Shown here piece after piece: positions 10,894 to 20,106 of a stretch of DNA of 64,000 bases (positions are counted from its first letter, which is position 1; each line of letters begins with the position of its first letter). The notes under the pieces are model-generated. The model was not told where the DNA came from. It saw nothing but the letters and a program-made list of their open reading frames with translations, and searched no databases. A program made the position numbers and the translations under genes. Source of the stretch: Mycolicibacterium palauense (GTDB taxonomy: Bacteria; Actinomycetota; Actinomycetes; Mycobacteriales; Mycobacteriaceae); NCBI RefSeq assembly GCF_002592005.1, contig NZ_NVQF01000028.1, positions 1 through 64,000 on the forward strand, written 5' to 3'.

Positions 10894-11546
10894 TACTTCT
10901 CACCTCGTTTGATCGCGCTGCGAACCATGACGAGTCCGCCGTTGCGGCCGGGGATGGCGCCCTTGATCAACAGCACGCCGTTCTCGGCGTCGACCTTGTG
11001 CACCACCAGGTTCTGCGTGGTCACTTTGTCGTTGCCCATCCGGCCGGCCATCCGGGTGCCCTTGAACACCCGGCCGGGGGTGGCGCAGCCACCGATGGAG
11101 CCGGGCCGGCGGTGCACCGCCTGGGCGCCGTGGCTGGCGCCCTGGCCGGAGAAGCCGTGACGCTTCATGGTGCCGGCGAAACCCTTGCCCTTGCTGGTGC
11201 CGGTGACGTCGACGTAGGTGCCGTCATCGAAGATGGCGGCGGTCAGCTCCTGGCCGACCTCGTAGTCGGCGGCGGCGGCCTCGTCCTCGAACCGCAACTC
11301 GGCCAGGTGCCGGCGCGGGTTCACCCCGGCGGCGGCGTACTGACCAGTCACGGGCTTGTTCACCTTGCGCGGGCTGATCTCGCCGTAGGCGAGCTGCACC
11401 GCGCTGTAACCGTCGCGCTCCGTGGTGCGGATGCGCGTCACAACGTTGGGCCCGGCCTTGACGACCGTCACCGGGACGACCTTGTTGTTCTCGTCGAACA
11501 CCTGCGTCATGCCCAGTTTGGTGCCCAATATGCCTTTGCGTGCCAT
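10893..11546 (-). CDS. rplC: 50S ribosomal protein L3
   Basis: 217 aa; its long finger reaches the peptidyl-transferase centre and mutations there give linezolid resistance in mycobacteria. Starts [19 protein letters not shown]; the finger region [21 protein letters not shown] and the GRMGND motif are present. The Cys at the position of the well-known linezolid-resistance substitution appears unchanged (GGCATPGRV). Lies 14 bp after rpsJ. Confidence 0.98.
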   Translation of the reverse strand: MARKGILGTKLGMTQVFDENNKVVPVTVVKAGPNVVTRIRTTERDGYSAVQLAYGEISPRKVNKPVTGQYAAAGVNPRRHLAELRFEDEAAAADYEVGQELTAAIFDDGTYVDVTGTSKGKGFAGTMKRHGFSGQGASHGAQAVHRRPGSIGGCATPGRVFKGTRMAGRMGNDKVTTQNLVVHKVDAENGVLLIKGAIPGRNGGLVMVRSAIKRGEK

Positions 11547-11560
11547 GGTTGCTGGGTCTC

Positions 11561-11866
11561 CTACTGGATGTTCACGTCGACGCTGGCCGGAAGATCGATG
11601 CGCATCAGGGCGTCAACGGTCTTGGGCGTCGGGTCGAGGATGTCGATCAGCCGCTTGTGGGTGCGCATCTCGAAGTGCTCCCGCGAGTCCTTGTACTTGT
11701 GCGGGGACCGGATGACGCAGTACACGTTCTTCTCGGTCGGCAGCGGCACCGGACCGACCACGCTGGCACCGGTACGGGTGACCGTCTCCACGATCTTGCG
11801 TGCCGAGGCGTCAATCGCCTCATGGTCGTAGGCCTTGAGCCTGATGCGGATCTTCTGTCCCGCCAC
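11561..11866 (-). CDS. rpsJ: 30S ribosomal protein S10 (NusE)
   Basis: 101 aa of canonical length. S10 is part of the 30S head and also couples transcription to translation through NusG. Recognised by [24 protein letters not shown] and [15 protein letters not shown]. First gene of the eleven-gene minus-strand S10 operon; the promoter must lie in the 11867-12419 spacer. Confidence 0.99.
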
Positions 11867-12419
11867 GCTTCTCCTACCTTCACTGTCATTCCGGCGCCGG
11901 GCCTGGGCCCGGCAACCACGTAGGCGTGGAGCGCGCTGGTCGCGCTCGTATGCCGCCGCTGTTTACCTGTCTCTGGTTCACCGGCCCCCGCGGTCGGGCG
12001 TGTCACCCGACGCACACTTCCGTCCGCGGCCCGAAACTGCCGGATACACGAGCGATAAGGTGGGACCGGACGCGTCCGTGCGGACGCCGGTCGTCTGCCC
12101 CGCGCCGGACGGGCCCCAAAGGACACCGGCCCTGCTCAAGGCAACCCGAACAGTATGCCTCAGATCGGCGCGTGCTCCAAATCCCCGGGCATGCCGTCCG
12201 CACCCCCGGCCCGGGCCGCCGGAGGGACCCCGGATCCGGGACCCCGACCGGGTGACAGACCGGGTGACAGACCGGGTGATCCGGCGCCCCGCGGCAGGGT
12301 CGACGGAACCCTGTGAGTTGCCTTACGAATCCCGGCGCGGGCGCTTCGCCAAGATGCATTTAACCGCGACATGGGCGACCATTACGCGTAACTGCACATA
12401 TGTAGCGCTCGGGGGAGAA
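11867..12419. other. Divergent intergenic region: S10 operon leader and acyltransferase promoter region
   Basis: 553 bp without a supported gene, between rpsJ (minus) and the acyltransferase (plus). It should hold the S10 promoter with a long untranslated leader on the minus strand; TATCGC-like and TATCCG-like hexamers occur around 12035-12060 but no convincing -35 pairs with them. A three-copy 12-bp repeat lies at 12246-12280. An AT-richer patch at 12355-12410 is the likely promoter for the plus-strand gene. Confidence 0.5.
12246..12280. repeat. 12-bp tandem repeat, three copies
   Basis: GACCGGGTGACA occurs at 12246-12257 and 12258-12269, with a third copy (last bases differing) from 12270. 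It lies in the spacer upstream of the acyltransferase. Confidence 0.9.
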
Positions 12420-13718
12420 ATGTCCGTTGTAGTGCCACAATACGAGAGTCCGTCGCTGCGGCGCCGCCGCCGCGCTGAACGAGCAAACATTCGGCTGGAT
12501 CTCCAGGGTTTGCGGATGGTGGCCGTCCTGGCGATCCTCGCCCATCACCTCTGGGGTGTGCCCCGGGGCGGGTTCGTCGGCATCGACGTCTTCTTCGTCA
12601 TCTCGGGATTCCTGGTCACCGGCGGACTGCTGCGCAGCACCGAGGGCCGCGAGAGGCCGTCGATGCGGCAGTTCTACTGGAACCGGCTGCGGCGCATCGT
12701 CCCGGCCGCCACGGTGGTGCTGCTGCTCACCTGTGTGGCCGCGGCGCTGGTGTTCCCGGCGGCCCGCGCCCACCAGGTGGGGCTGGACGCCGCGTTCGCC
12801 TTCGTGTTCCTGGCGAACTGGCGTTTCGCCGCCGAGGACGCCGGCGGCATCGCGTCGGCCCAGTCCCCCCTGCAGCACTACTGGGCATTGTCCGTCGAGG
12901 AGCAGTTCCACCTCGTGTGGCCGGTGGTGGTGCTGGCGCTGTGCCTGGTCGTGGCGCGCAAGGGCTGGCCGGGCGCCCGGCGCGCCGTGCTGATCGGCGG
13001 CGTCGTCGGGGTACTGATCGCCGCCTCGTGGGGGTGGTCGCTCTACGAGACCGCGACGTCGCCGGACTGGGCCTACTTCGACACCGCCGCGCGCCTCTGG
13101 GAACTGGGCATCGGGGCCCTGCTGGCCACCGCGGCAGGCGTCCTCGCGCGGATACCGGAGGTCCTCAAGCCGGCACTGTCGTGGGCGGGGCTGGTGCTCA
13201 TCGGCGCGGGCATGATGCTCATCAACGCCGACTCCACGGGCTTCCCAGCGCCGTGGGCGCTGCTGCCGGTGACCGGTGCCGCACTGGTGATCATTGCCGG
13301 GGTCGGTAGCGAGCCGGTCCTGCAGGGCCTGCTGCGCAACCCGGTCAGCACCTATCTGGGTGATATCTCGTATTCGCTCTACCTGGTGCACTGGCCGGTC
13401 ATCGTCATCGTCGGCGCGACGATGGCTCCGGGCGCCAACTTCGCCGCATGCGTGCTCGCGCTCAGCTTCGGGTTGGCCGTCGCCTGCCACCACTTCATCG
13501 AGAACCCGTTGCGTGATGCCAGCCCGGAACGGTTCCGGGAACTGCGGCACGACATCAGACGCGGGCTCTACCACCCGCTGCCGTCGAGCAAGTACGCGGC
13601 GGTAGCGGCACTGACGCTGGTGACGGTCGCCCTGATCGCCTTCGTCACCCGGCCCGATGCCTACGACCAGGGCACGCCTCCCCCGGTGCCGGTCGTCACC
13701 CCGCACGAGGGCGGCTGA
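12420..13718 (+). CDS. Membrane acyltransferase 3 family (OafA/YrhL-like)
   Basis: 432 aa when started at ATG 12420, which has GGGGGAGAA immediately upstream; the open frame extends further left but without coding character. These enzymes move acyl groups across the membrane onto cell-envelope sugars or lipids. The N-terminal GLRMVAVLAILAHH motif with its catalytic His, GFVGIDVFFVISGFL, the FYWNRLRRIVPA arginine motif and WALSVEEQFHLVWP are all present, with about ten membrane helices. There is no C-terminal SGNH domain, so it is the short form. The acceptor is unknown. It stands alone, divergent from the ribosomal operon. Confidence 0.88.
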   Translation: MSVVVPQYESPSLRRRRRAERANIRLDLQGLRMVAVLAILAHHLWGVPRGGFVGIDVFFVISGFLVTGGLLRSTEGRERPSMRQFYWNRLRRIVPAATVVLLLTCVAAALVFPAARAHQVGLDAAFAFVFLANWRFAAEDAGGIASAQSPLQHYWALSVEEQFHLVWPVVVLALCLVVARKGWPGARRAVLIGGVVGVLIAASWGWSLYETATSPDWAYFDTAARLWELGIGALLATAAGVLARIPEVLKPALSWAGLVLIGAGMMLINADSTGFPAPWALLPVTGAALVIIAGVGSEPVLQGLLRNPVSTYLGDISYSLYLVHWPVIVIVGATMAPGANFAACVLALSFGLAVACHHFIENPLRDASPERFRELRHDIRRGLYHPLPSSKYAAVAALTLVTVALIAFVTRPDAYDQGTPPPVPVVTPHEGG

Positions 13719-13812
13719 GGCGACGGGCGAGCACCGGTCAACGGAGCACCGCCGACACCGAACCCGTTTCGCCCCTGGCCGTTCCGCCCCTGCCTGAGCC
13801 CTCGGGCTTGCG

Positions 13813-13971
13813 GTGGTGCTGGAGAAACGCCGGCCGGTGTGGCTGTCGCCGGTCGACGAGGCCGAACTCGCCGAGCGCGCCCGCAGCGCGTCGCGGCGCA
13901 TCCTGATCGAGTCCGGGGTGCGCCCGCGACACGACGACCTGTGGCGCTCGATCGCCGCGCCGGCCGGATAG
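13813..13971 (+). CDS. Possible small ORF or gene remnant
   Basis: A GTG-initiated frame of 52 codons with strongly mycobacterial third-position G/C use. The peptide is charged and amphipathic (PVWLSPVDEAELAERARS, then a short C-terminal DDLWRSIAAPAG). It looks like the C-terminal end of a larger protein, but the in-frame upstream sequence stops at a TGA at 13795-13797 and nothing recognisable precedes it. I do not recognise the family. It could be a genuine small protein, a decayed gene end, or chance. Confidence 0.3.
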   Translation: MVLEKRRPVWLSPVDEAELAERARSASRRILIESGVRPRHDDLWRSIAAPAG

Positions 13972-14018
13972 GGCGGCACTCGGCCGGCAGCGGCGCCGCC
14001 GCCCTCGCCTCCCGGATC

Positions 14019-15644
14019 TCAGCCGGCCAGTCCCGCCCAGAACGGACACTGGTGCTCGACACCGAAGTCGGACCGCACCCGCGGGCCCTGCGCGGTGAAG
14101 GTCATCCGCTGCTGTCCGCCCGGCCCGGACAGCGCCGGCCAGACCGGGGCGCCCGGGTATCCGGGCACGCCGGTGGCCACGAAATGGCTCCAGTAGCCGA
14201 TCATCTGGTCGGACAGCCGCCGCTGGACCGGGGACAGCGGCGGGGCCCCGCCGACGTCGAACAGGTAGCGCAGCTCCAGCGAATGCGCCGCCCCGACCGG
14301 GAACGGCACGGTGCGCAGCGGCGCCGGGGCCGGAGCGGTGCGGTCGCTGAACTCGTAGGCGTAGACCGGTGCGTGGGCGGCCAGGCCGGAGGCGACGCCG
14401 GCCGCCGGGCAGGCGAACACGCCGTCGGTGACCGCGGTCGCGTAGGCCAGCGAGACGTCCCCGCCGAAACGCTCCGGCGCATACCGTCTCGCGATGTCGC
14501 CGGCGTGGCCGCCGAAGGCGTCGGCGAGCATCCCCGGGTAGGCCGCGGCACTGGGCTCTCGCCCGGTACGCAGGTAGCGCAGCGCCATGAACAGCGTGAA
14601 CTCGTCGGCGTTGGAGCCGATCAGCACCGGAACCCGGGCCGCCCTGCCCGCCCGGATCGCCGTGGGCGGGTCCATCGGCAGCATCCGGGTGCCGGTGACG
14701 GGCCCGCTGAGGCGGTCGGTGCCGATCCGCAGATACCACGGCGGATCCACCAGGGCGGCGGCGGGCAGCGCCCGCAGGCAGCGCGCTGTGGTGCTCGGAT
14801 CCCCGCAGCCCACCGCCCGGGCATACTCGCGGCTGACCCGTTGGGCCACGACCGGGTCGGCCTGCACCTGGCACGGCCCGCTCTGCAGGATCGCCGCCCG
14901 GAACAGGCCCTGCGAGCCGGGCGCGACGAGGTGGTCGCACACCGACATCGCGCCCGCGGACTCGCCGGCGATGGTGACCTTGGCCGGATCGCCGCCGAAG
15001 GCGGCGATGTTGTCGCGGACCCAGCGCAGCGCGGCCTGCTGGTCGGCCAGCCCGTAGTTGCCGACCTCGTCGGGCGGGCCCAGATCGGGGTGGGCCAGAA
15101 AGCCCGGTGCGCCGAGCCGGTAGTTGACCGTGACGACGACCATGTGGCCCTTGGTGGTCAGCCATTCGGCGTCGTAGATGTCACCGCTGCCGTTGACGAA
15201 GCCGCCGCCGTGGATCCAGACCATCACCGGCAGCGCGGAGGCCCCGGTGGGCGACCATACGTTCAGCGACAGGCAGTCCTCGTTGGAGGTGCGCCCGAAT
15301 CCGGGATCGACGCGGCTGTCCTGGATACAGCGCGGTCCCGACGACGCCGCGTCGCGGACTCCCGGCCACGGCGGGGCCGGACGCGGGGGCTGCCAACGCA
15401 GGGGCCCCACCGGGGGTGCGGCATACGGGATGTCCTGGAAGAGCAGGTGGTCGGGGGCGATCTGGCCGCGCAGCGCTCCGGTGCGGGTGTGCACCAGACC
15501 CTGGTCCAGCCCGGGGTCGGCGGGGGCGGCGGTGTCGCGCACCGGCGGGGTCGTCTGCCCGCCGGCGCACCCACCGATGAGCACCGCGACCAGTGCCAGC
15601 ACGCCCAGCAGCGCGGCCGTGCGGCGAAGGGCGGCGGTAGGCAC
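14019..15644 (-). CDS. Type B carboxylesterase lipoprotein
   Basis: 541 aa from GTG 15644; the frame is open further upstream, but this start gives a proper lipoprotein signal (hydrophobic stretch then LIGGC, Cys near residue 25). It is an alpha/beta hydrolase that would cleave carboxylic esters at the outer face of the membrane. Oxyanion-hole motif WIHGGGF, nucleophile elbow GESAGA, acidic residue in GSNADEF and catalytic His in AHSLEL are visible, with the EDCLSLNVW signature of the family. It is divergent from the P450 gene. The substrate is not predictable. Confidence 0.9.
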   Translation of the reverse strand: MPTAALRRTAALLGVLALVAVLIGGCAGGQTTPPVRDTAAPADPGLDQGLVHTRTGALRGQIAPDHLLFQDIPYAAPPVGPLRWQPPRPAPPWPGVRDAASSGPRCIQDSRVDPGFGRTSNEDCLSLNVWSPTGASALPVMVWIHGGGFVNGSGDIYDAEWLTTKGHMVVVTVNYRLGAPGFLAHPDLGPPDEVGNYGLADQQAALRWVRDNIAAFGGDPAKVTIAGESAGAMSVCDHLVAPGSQGLFRAAILQSGPCQVQADPVVAQRVSREYARAVGCGDPSTTARCLRALPAAALVDPPWYLRIGTDRLSGPVTGTRMLPMDPPTAIRAGRAARVPVLIGSNADEFTLFMALRYLRTGREPSAAAYPGMLADAFGGHAGDIARRYAPERFGGDVSLAYATAVTDGVFACPAAGVASGLAAHAPVYAYEFSDRTAPAPAPLRTVPFPVGAAHSLELRYLFDVGGAPPLSPVQRRLSDQMIGYWSHFVATGVPGYPGAPVWPALSGPGGQQRMTFTAQGPRVRSDFGVEHQCPFWAGLAG

Positions 15645-15814
15645 GACCCGAGGGTATGCGAGCGCACCGGCCGGCGGCATCCGGCCGGGAGGCAATGACC
15701 AAGGTCCCGAAAGGGCCGAATCGCTTTCAATCTCGGCACCGATCGCCGACACTGAACCTGACACCCCGACCTGACACCCGTCAAAAACACCTGTTCGCAG
15801 ATCCGAGGAGCCCC
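15645..15814. promoter_or_regulatory. Divergent spacer with direct repeats upstream of the P450
   Basis: 170 bp between the esterase and P450 starts. The 11-mer ACCTGACACCC occurs twice in tandem (15756-15766 and 15769-15779) about 40 bp before the P450 start, a plausible activator or repressor site. No assignable promoter hexamers. Confidence 0.3.
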
Positions 15815-17077
15815 ATGACCAGTTCGACGACGCAGCATCGGGCCAGCGAACAGGGACGGGTGCTCGCCGATCCGACCGCCTACGCCGACGACGCGCGGCT
15901 GCACGCGGCGCTGACCTGGCTGCGCGCCAACGAACCGGTCGCCTGGGTGGACAACCCGCCCTACCTCCCGTTCTGGGCGGTCACCAAGCACGCCGACATC
16001 ATGGCCATCGAGCGGGACAACGAACTGTTCGTCAGCGGCCCGCGGCCGTTGCTGATGCCCGCCGACGCCGATGAGGTGCTCAAGGCACAGCGCGAGGCCG
16101 GGATCGGGCTGCGCACGCTGATCCACATGGACGACCCGCACCACCGCAAGGTCCGTGTGATCGGCGCGGACTGGTTTCGCCCCAAGGCCATGCGCGATCT
16201 GAAGGTGCGCGTCGACGAGTTGGCCCGCCGCTACGTCGACCGGATGCGCGAGGTCGGGCCCGAATGCGACTTCGTCACCGAGATCGCGGTCAACTTCCCG
16301 CTCTACGTGATCCTGTCACTGCTCGGGCTGCCCGAATCCGACTTCCCCCGCATGCTGAAACTGACCCAGGAGATGTTCGGCGGCGACGACGCCGAACATC
16401 AGCGCGGCGACACCACCGAGGACATGCTGGCGGTGCTGGCCGACTTCTTCAACTACTTCGCCGCCCTGACCGCGTCCCGCCGGGCGAACCCGACCGAGGA
16501 CCTGGCCTCGGCGATCGCCAACGGCCGCATCGACGGCGAGCCGCTCTCGGACATGGACACCGCCTCCTACTACGTCATCGTCGCCAGCGCCGGCCACGAC
16601 ACCACGAAGGACGCGATCTCGGGCGGGCTGCGGGCACTGATCGAGAACCCCGACCAGCTGGCCCGCCTGGCCGCCGACCCGTCGCTGATGCCCACCGCGG
16701 TGGAGGAGATGATCCGCTGGAGCACCCCGGTCAAGGAGTTCATGCGCACCGCGACCCGCGACACCGAGGTGCGCGGGGTGCCGATCGCCAAGGGTGAATC
16801 GGTCTACCTGGCCTACGTATCCGGAAACCGCGACGAGGAGGTGTTCGACGACCCGTTCCGCTTCGATGTGGCCCGTGACCCGAACCGCCACGTGGCGTTC
16901 GGCTACGGCGTGCACTTCTGCCTGGGTGCCGCGCTGGCCCGGATGGAGATGAACAGTTTCTTCACCGAGCTGGTGCCGCGGCTGGACTCCATCGAGTTGG
17001 CCGGACCGCCCGAGCTGAGCGCCACCACCTTCGTCGGCGGCCTCAAGCACCTGCCGATCCGCTACTCGCTGCGCTGA
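15815..17077 (+). CDS. Cytochrome P450 monooxygenase
   Basis: 420 aa from ATG 15815, which has GAGGAG eight bases upstream; the longer open frame lacks coding character. Class I bacterial P450, soluble, needing ferredoxin and a reductase. I-helix AGHDTTKDA, K-helix ExxR in EEMIRW, the PERF-region FDVARDPNRHV and heme-Cys loop FGYGVHFCLG are all intact. The substrate is not clear; the sequence has the general look of mycobacterial P450s acting on sterol or fatty substrates. Its 3' end overlaps the convergent TetR gene by 16 bp. Confidence 0.92.
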   Translation: MTSSTTQHRASEQGRVLADPTAYADDARLHAALTWLRANEPVAWVDNPPYLPFWAVTKHADIMAIERDNELFVSGPRPLLMPADADEVLKAQREAGIGLRTLIHMDDPHHRKVRVIGADWFRPKAMRDLKVRVDELARRYVDRMREVGPECDFVTEIAVNFPLYVILSLLGLPESDFPRMLKLTQEMFGGDDAEHQRGDTTEDMLAVLADFFNYFAALTASRRANPTEDLASAIANGRIDGEPLSDMDTASYYVIVASAGHDTTKDAISGGLRALIENPDQLARLAADPSLMPTAVEEMIRWSTPVKEFMRTATRDTEVRGVPIAKGESVYLAYVSGNRDEEVFDDPFRFDVARDPNRHVAFGYGVHFCLGAALARMEMNSFFTELVPRLDSIELAGPPELSATTFVGGLKHLPIRYSLR

Positions 17078-17748
17078 TCGCCGTCGGTGCGGCCGTACAC
17101 GTGCAGGAAGCCCAGCACGGTGGCACGCACCGTCTCTCGATAGTCGATATCGGGCAGGGTCGAGAGCCGCGCGGTCACCAGGGGCCCCAGCAGTAGGGTG
17201 ATCGCCGTCGCCCGGTCGAATTCGACGAGTTCCTCGGTGGCCTGGGGGCTGTCGAAGATCGCGTCGAACGGCGCGGCGTACTGCTGGGCAAGACGCTCGC
17301 GCAGTGTCTGCATCTCCGGGCTGTCGCCGTGCCGCGAGTCGGGGAGCTCCTCGAGATCGCTGCCCAGCGCAACCCAGTACATCGCGGTGAGCATGGTGGG
17401 CGCCTCGGCGACCAGGTCCGCCCACGCCTGAAGCATCGCGGTCAACCGGTCCTGCAGGGAGCCCTCCGACGGGGGTGTCGGCGCGGGCGGTATCAGACTC
17501 TGGAAGGCCGCTGCCAGTAGGTCGTTGCCGCTGGGGAAATGCCGGTACAGGGTGGCGCGGGCGACGTTGGCTCCGCGCAGCACCGCGTCGACCGTCACCG
17601 CGCTCGGGCCGCCGGCGCGCAGCAGGTTGGCGGCCGCGTCGAGCAGCCTGGCCCGCGACCGGGCCGGGCGGGGGTCACTGCGTGCCCCGTCGTGCGCCCC
17701 CTCGAGCGCCCCCTCGTGTGCCTCGTCTTCCACCAGCAACCTGTCCAT
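17062..17748 (-). CDS. TetR family repressor, divergent from MFS exporter
   Basis: 228 aa. The N-terminal helix-turn-helix (LLDAAANLLRAGGPSAVTV, then ANVARATLYRHFPSGNDLL) is a canonical TetR DNA-binding domain; the C-terminal ligand domain is not distinctive. The first 25 residues hold an EGA/DGA tandem from a 12-bp repeat. It is divergent from the exporter, and a perfect inverted repeat sits 9 bp before its start, so it very likely represses itself and the exporter until a ligand binds. Confidence 0.9.
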   Translation of the reverse strand: MDRLLVEDEAHEGALEGAHDGARSDPRPARSRARLLDAAANLLRAGGPSAVTVDAVLRGANVARATLYRHFPSGNDLLAAAFQSLIPPAPTPPSEGSLQDRLTAMLQAWADLVAEAPTMLTAMYWVALGSDLEELPDSRHGDSPEMQTLRERLAQQYAAPFDAIFDSPQATEELVEFDRATAITLLLGPLVTARLSTLPDIDYRETVRATVLGFLHVYGRTDGDQRSE

Positions 17749-17756
17749 CCGCCAAC

Positions 17757-17771
17757 GAGACTGTTAGTCTC
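17757..17771. promoter_or_regulatory. Palindromic operator between TetR and exporter genes
   Basis: GAGACT-GTT-AGTCTC is a perfect 6-3-6 inverted repeat in the 52-bp divergent spacer, placed to cover both promoters. This is the classical position of a TetR autoregulatory operator; binding is inferred. Confidence 0.6.
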
Positions 17772-17800
17772 AAAACTTGCCGACCAGTGGAGGGCTCCAC

Positions 17801-19411
17801 GTGACCGAAACCACCGCCCGGCCCGCCCAGCGTACCGATCCACTCAACGCCGCCCCCTCGCAGCGGATGCGCGTGTGGACGCTCTGCCTCGCATGCCTCG
17901 GACTGACGCTGGTGATCTCGTCGATGGTCGCCCTGAACACCGCCCTCGGCGACATCGCGCTGTCGACCTCGGCCAGCCAGACCGAACTGACCTGGGTCGT
18001 CGACAGCTACACCCTGGCCCTGGCCTGCCTGGTGCTGCCCGCGGGCGCGATCGGCGACCGCTACGGACGTCGCGGCGCGCTGGCGGCCGGGCTGCTGATC
18101 TTCGCCGCCGCCTCCTATGCCCCGGCCATCTGGGCCGACCCCCTGCACCTGATCGTGGCCCGCGGCGTCGCCGGCGTGGGTGCCGCCTTCATCATGCCGG
18201 CCACCCTGTCGCTGATCACTTCCGCCTACCCGCCCGGGCAGCGGGCCAAGTCGGTGGGCATCTGGGCCGGCGTCGCCGGAAGCGGCGCCGTGGTCGGAAT
18301 GCTGGGTTCCGGTGGGCTACTGCACTTCTGGTCGTGGCAGTCGATCTTCTGGGCGTTCGGCATCGTCGCCACGGTGCTGATCCCACTGTCGCTGACCGTC
18401 GCGACGTCCAAGGACCCGCAGTCCAGGCCGCTGGACCGGGCCGGGACGCTGTTGATCGGCGCCTCCGTCGCGGTCTTCGTGTTCGGCATCCTGGCCGTGC
18501 CGTCGCACGGCTGGGGTGACCCCGTGGTCTACGGCTGCCTGCTGGCCGGCGTCGCCCTCGCCGCCGCCTTCGGGGTCGTCGAACTGCGTCAGCGCCACCC
18601 GCTGCTCGACGTGCGACTGTTCGGCGACGCCACGTTCGCCACCGGCGCCGTCGCCATCACCATGCTGTTCCTGGCCCTGTTCGGATTCTTCTTCCTTCTC
18701 ATGCAGCACATCCAGCTGGTGATGGGATACAGCGCGATCGCCACCGCCTTCGCGATCTCGCCGCTGGTGGTGCCGATGCTCGCCTTCTCGGTGCTCTCGG
18801 CGTGGTACCTGCCGAAGCTGGGTCTTCGCCTGGTGGTCTTCCTCGGCCTGCTGTGCACCGCGGCCGGGCTGCTGTGCCTGCGCCAGGTCGGCGTGGACTC
18901 GCCCTACTGGGATCTGGCCTGGCCGTTGCTCATTCTGAGTACGGGCATCGGTTTGTGCACCGCCCCCACGACATCGGCGATCATGGTTTCGGTCTCCGAC
19001 GACAAACAGGGCGTGGCCTCCGCGGTCAACGATGCGACCCGCGAGATCGGCGCCGCGCTCGGTATCGCGCTGGCCGGCTCGATCCTGGCACATCAGTACA
19101 GCACGCTGCTGTCCCCGAAGGTCTCGGCGCTGCCGGCGGCGGCCCGGGAGGTCGCCGGCCGCTCCCTGGCCGAATCTCTGGAGTTGGCGACCCGCCTCGG
19201 CGGGCCGCAGGGCGTCTGGCTGGCCGAGGTGAGCAGGGCCGCCTTCGTCGCGGCCATGCATTCGTCATTGCTGGTGCTCGCCGCGGTTCTGGCCACCGCG
19301 GCGGTGGCCGTCGGCCTGTGGGCGCCGGGGCGTGACGGGACCCAACTTGCGGTGATCCGCCGCATCCGTCGCCGGGGCGCCCGCCGCCGGGCCGGGCGGC
19401 ACCACCGGTGA
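17801..19411 (+). CDS. 14-TM major facilitator drug exporter (DHA2/EmrB-QacA type)
   Basis: 536 aa from GTG 17801 with GGAGGG seven bases upstream. Proton-coupled inner-membrane efflux of drugs or metabolites. TM1 starts after residue 30; motif D-like LTWVVDSYTLALA, motif A GAIGDRYGRRGAL, and motif C region with GSGAVVGMLGSG are present, and about 14 membrane helices can be counted, as in QacA/EmrB relatives. Regulated, by inference, by the divergent TetR. Followed 21 bp later by the racemase gene, which may be cotranscribed. Confidence 0.88.
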   Translation: MTETTARPAQRTDPLNAAPSQRMRVWTLCLACLGLTLVISSMVALNTALGDIALSTSASQTELTWVVDSYTLALACLVLPAGAIGDRYGRRGALAAGLLIFAAASYAPAIWADPLHLIVARGVAGVGAAFIMPATLSLITSAYPPGQRAKSVGIWAGVAGSGAVVGMLGSGGLLHFWSWQSIFWAFGIVATVLIPLSLTVATSKDPQSRPLDRAGTLLIGASVAVFVFGILAVPSHGWGDPVVYGCLLAGVALAAAFGVVELRQRHPLLDVRLFGDATFATGAVAITMLFLALFGFFFLLMQHIQLVMGYSAIATAFAISPLVVPMLAFSVLSAWYLPKLGLRLVVFLGLLCTAAGLLCLRQVGVDSPYWDLAWPLLILSTGIGLCTAPTTSAIMVSVSDDKQGVASAVNDATREIGAALGIALAGSILAHQYSTLLSPKVSALPAAAREVAGRSLAESLELATRLGGPQGVWLAEVSRAAFVAAMHSSLLVLAAVLATAAVAVGLWAPGRDGTQLAVIRRIRRRGARRRAGRHHR

Positions 19412-19432
19412 GGGCGCATTAATCTCGAACCC

Positions 19433-20104
19433 ATGCACGTGCTGCTGGTCAATCCGAACACGACGGCCTCGATGACCGCGGCGATCGCCGCCAGCGCGGC
19501 CGCGGTGGCCGCGCCCGACACCGTCGTCGAGGCGGTCAACCCCGACCAGGGGCCGCCGAGTATCGAGAACGACGACGACGAACGACGTTGTGTGCCGGGA
19601 TTACTCGACGAGATCGCCGCCGCCGCCGCTCGTTCGCGGCAGCGCCCCGACGCCTACGTGGTGGCCTGCTTCGGCGACCCCGGGATGGAGCAGGCTCGCG
19701 CGCTGGTCGATGCACCGGTGCTGGGCATCGCCCAGGCGGCCATGCATGCCGCGGCACTGTTGGCCGGGACCTTCTCGGTGGTGACATCGATGAGTGCCAC
19801 GGTGCCCCGCGGGTGGGAACTGGCCCGGCTGCACACGCCACGGGCCTGCCTGGGAGTGCACGCCTGCGACATCCCCGTGGTGCGCATCGACGCCGACCCG
19901 GCCAGCCTCGGCCCGATCGCCGAGCTGTGCGCCGCGGCACTGTCCGGGGACGGCAGCCGGGCCATCGTTCTCGGGTGCGCCGCCATGGCCCGCTACGCAG
20001 AACCATTGCGCCGCCGGCTCGGGGTCCCGGTGATCGACGGTGTCCAGGCCGCGACCCTGCTGGCGCAGAGCCTGGCCCCCCTGGCCGCACCGGGTGGGAA
20101 CTGA
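19433..20104 (+). CDS. Asp/Glu/hydantoin racemase family protein
   Basis: 223 aa. Cofactor-independent racemase fold with two symmetric halves, each giving one catalytic Cys: ACFGDPG near residue 80 and LGCAAMA near residue 182. The N-terminal VNPNTT motif is typical of hydantoin racemases (HyuE type), which interconvert D- and L-5-substituted hydantoins. No hydantoinase or carbamoylase is nearby, so the true substrate may be different. It lies 21 bp after the exporter and ends two bases from the convergent mftG stop. Confidence 0.82.
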   Translation: MHVLLVNPNTTASMTAAIAASAAAVAAPDTVVEAVNPDQGPPSIENDDDERRCVPGLLDEIAAAAARSRQRPDAYVVACFGDPGMEQARALVDAPVLGIAQAAMHAAALLAGTFSVVTSMSATVPRGWELARLHTPRACLGVHACDIPVVRIDADPASLGPIAELCAAALSGDGSRAIVLGCAAMARYAEPLRRRLGVPVIDGVQAATLLAQSLAPLAAPGGN

Positions 20105-20106
20105 GC

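Noticed and set aside
11835..12419. Longer N-terminus for the acyltransferase
   Set aside because: The in-frame upstream stretch has no membrane or family character, and a strong ribosome-binding site precedes ATG 12420.
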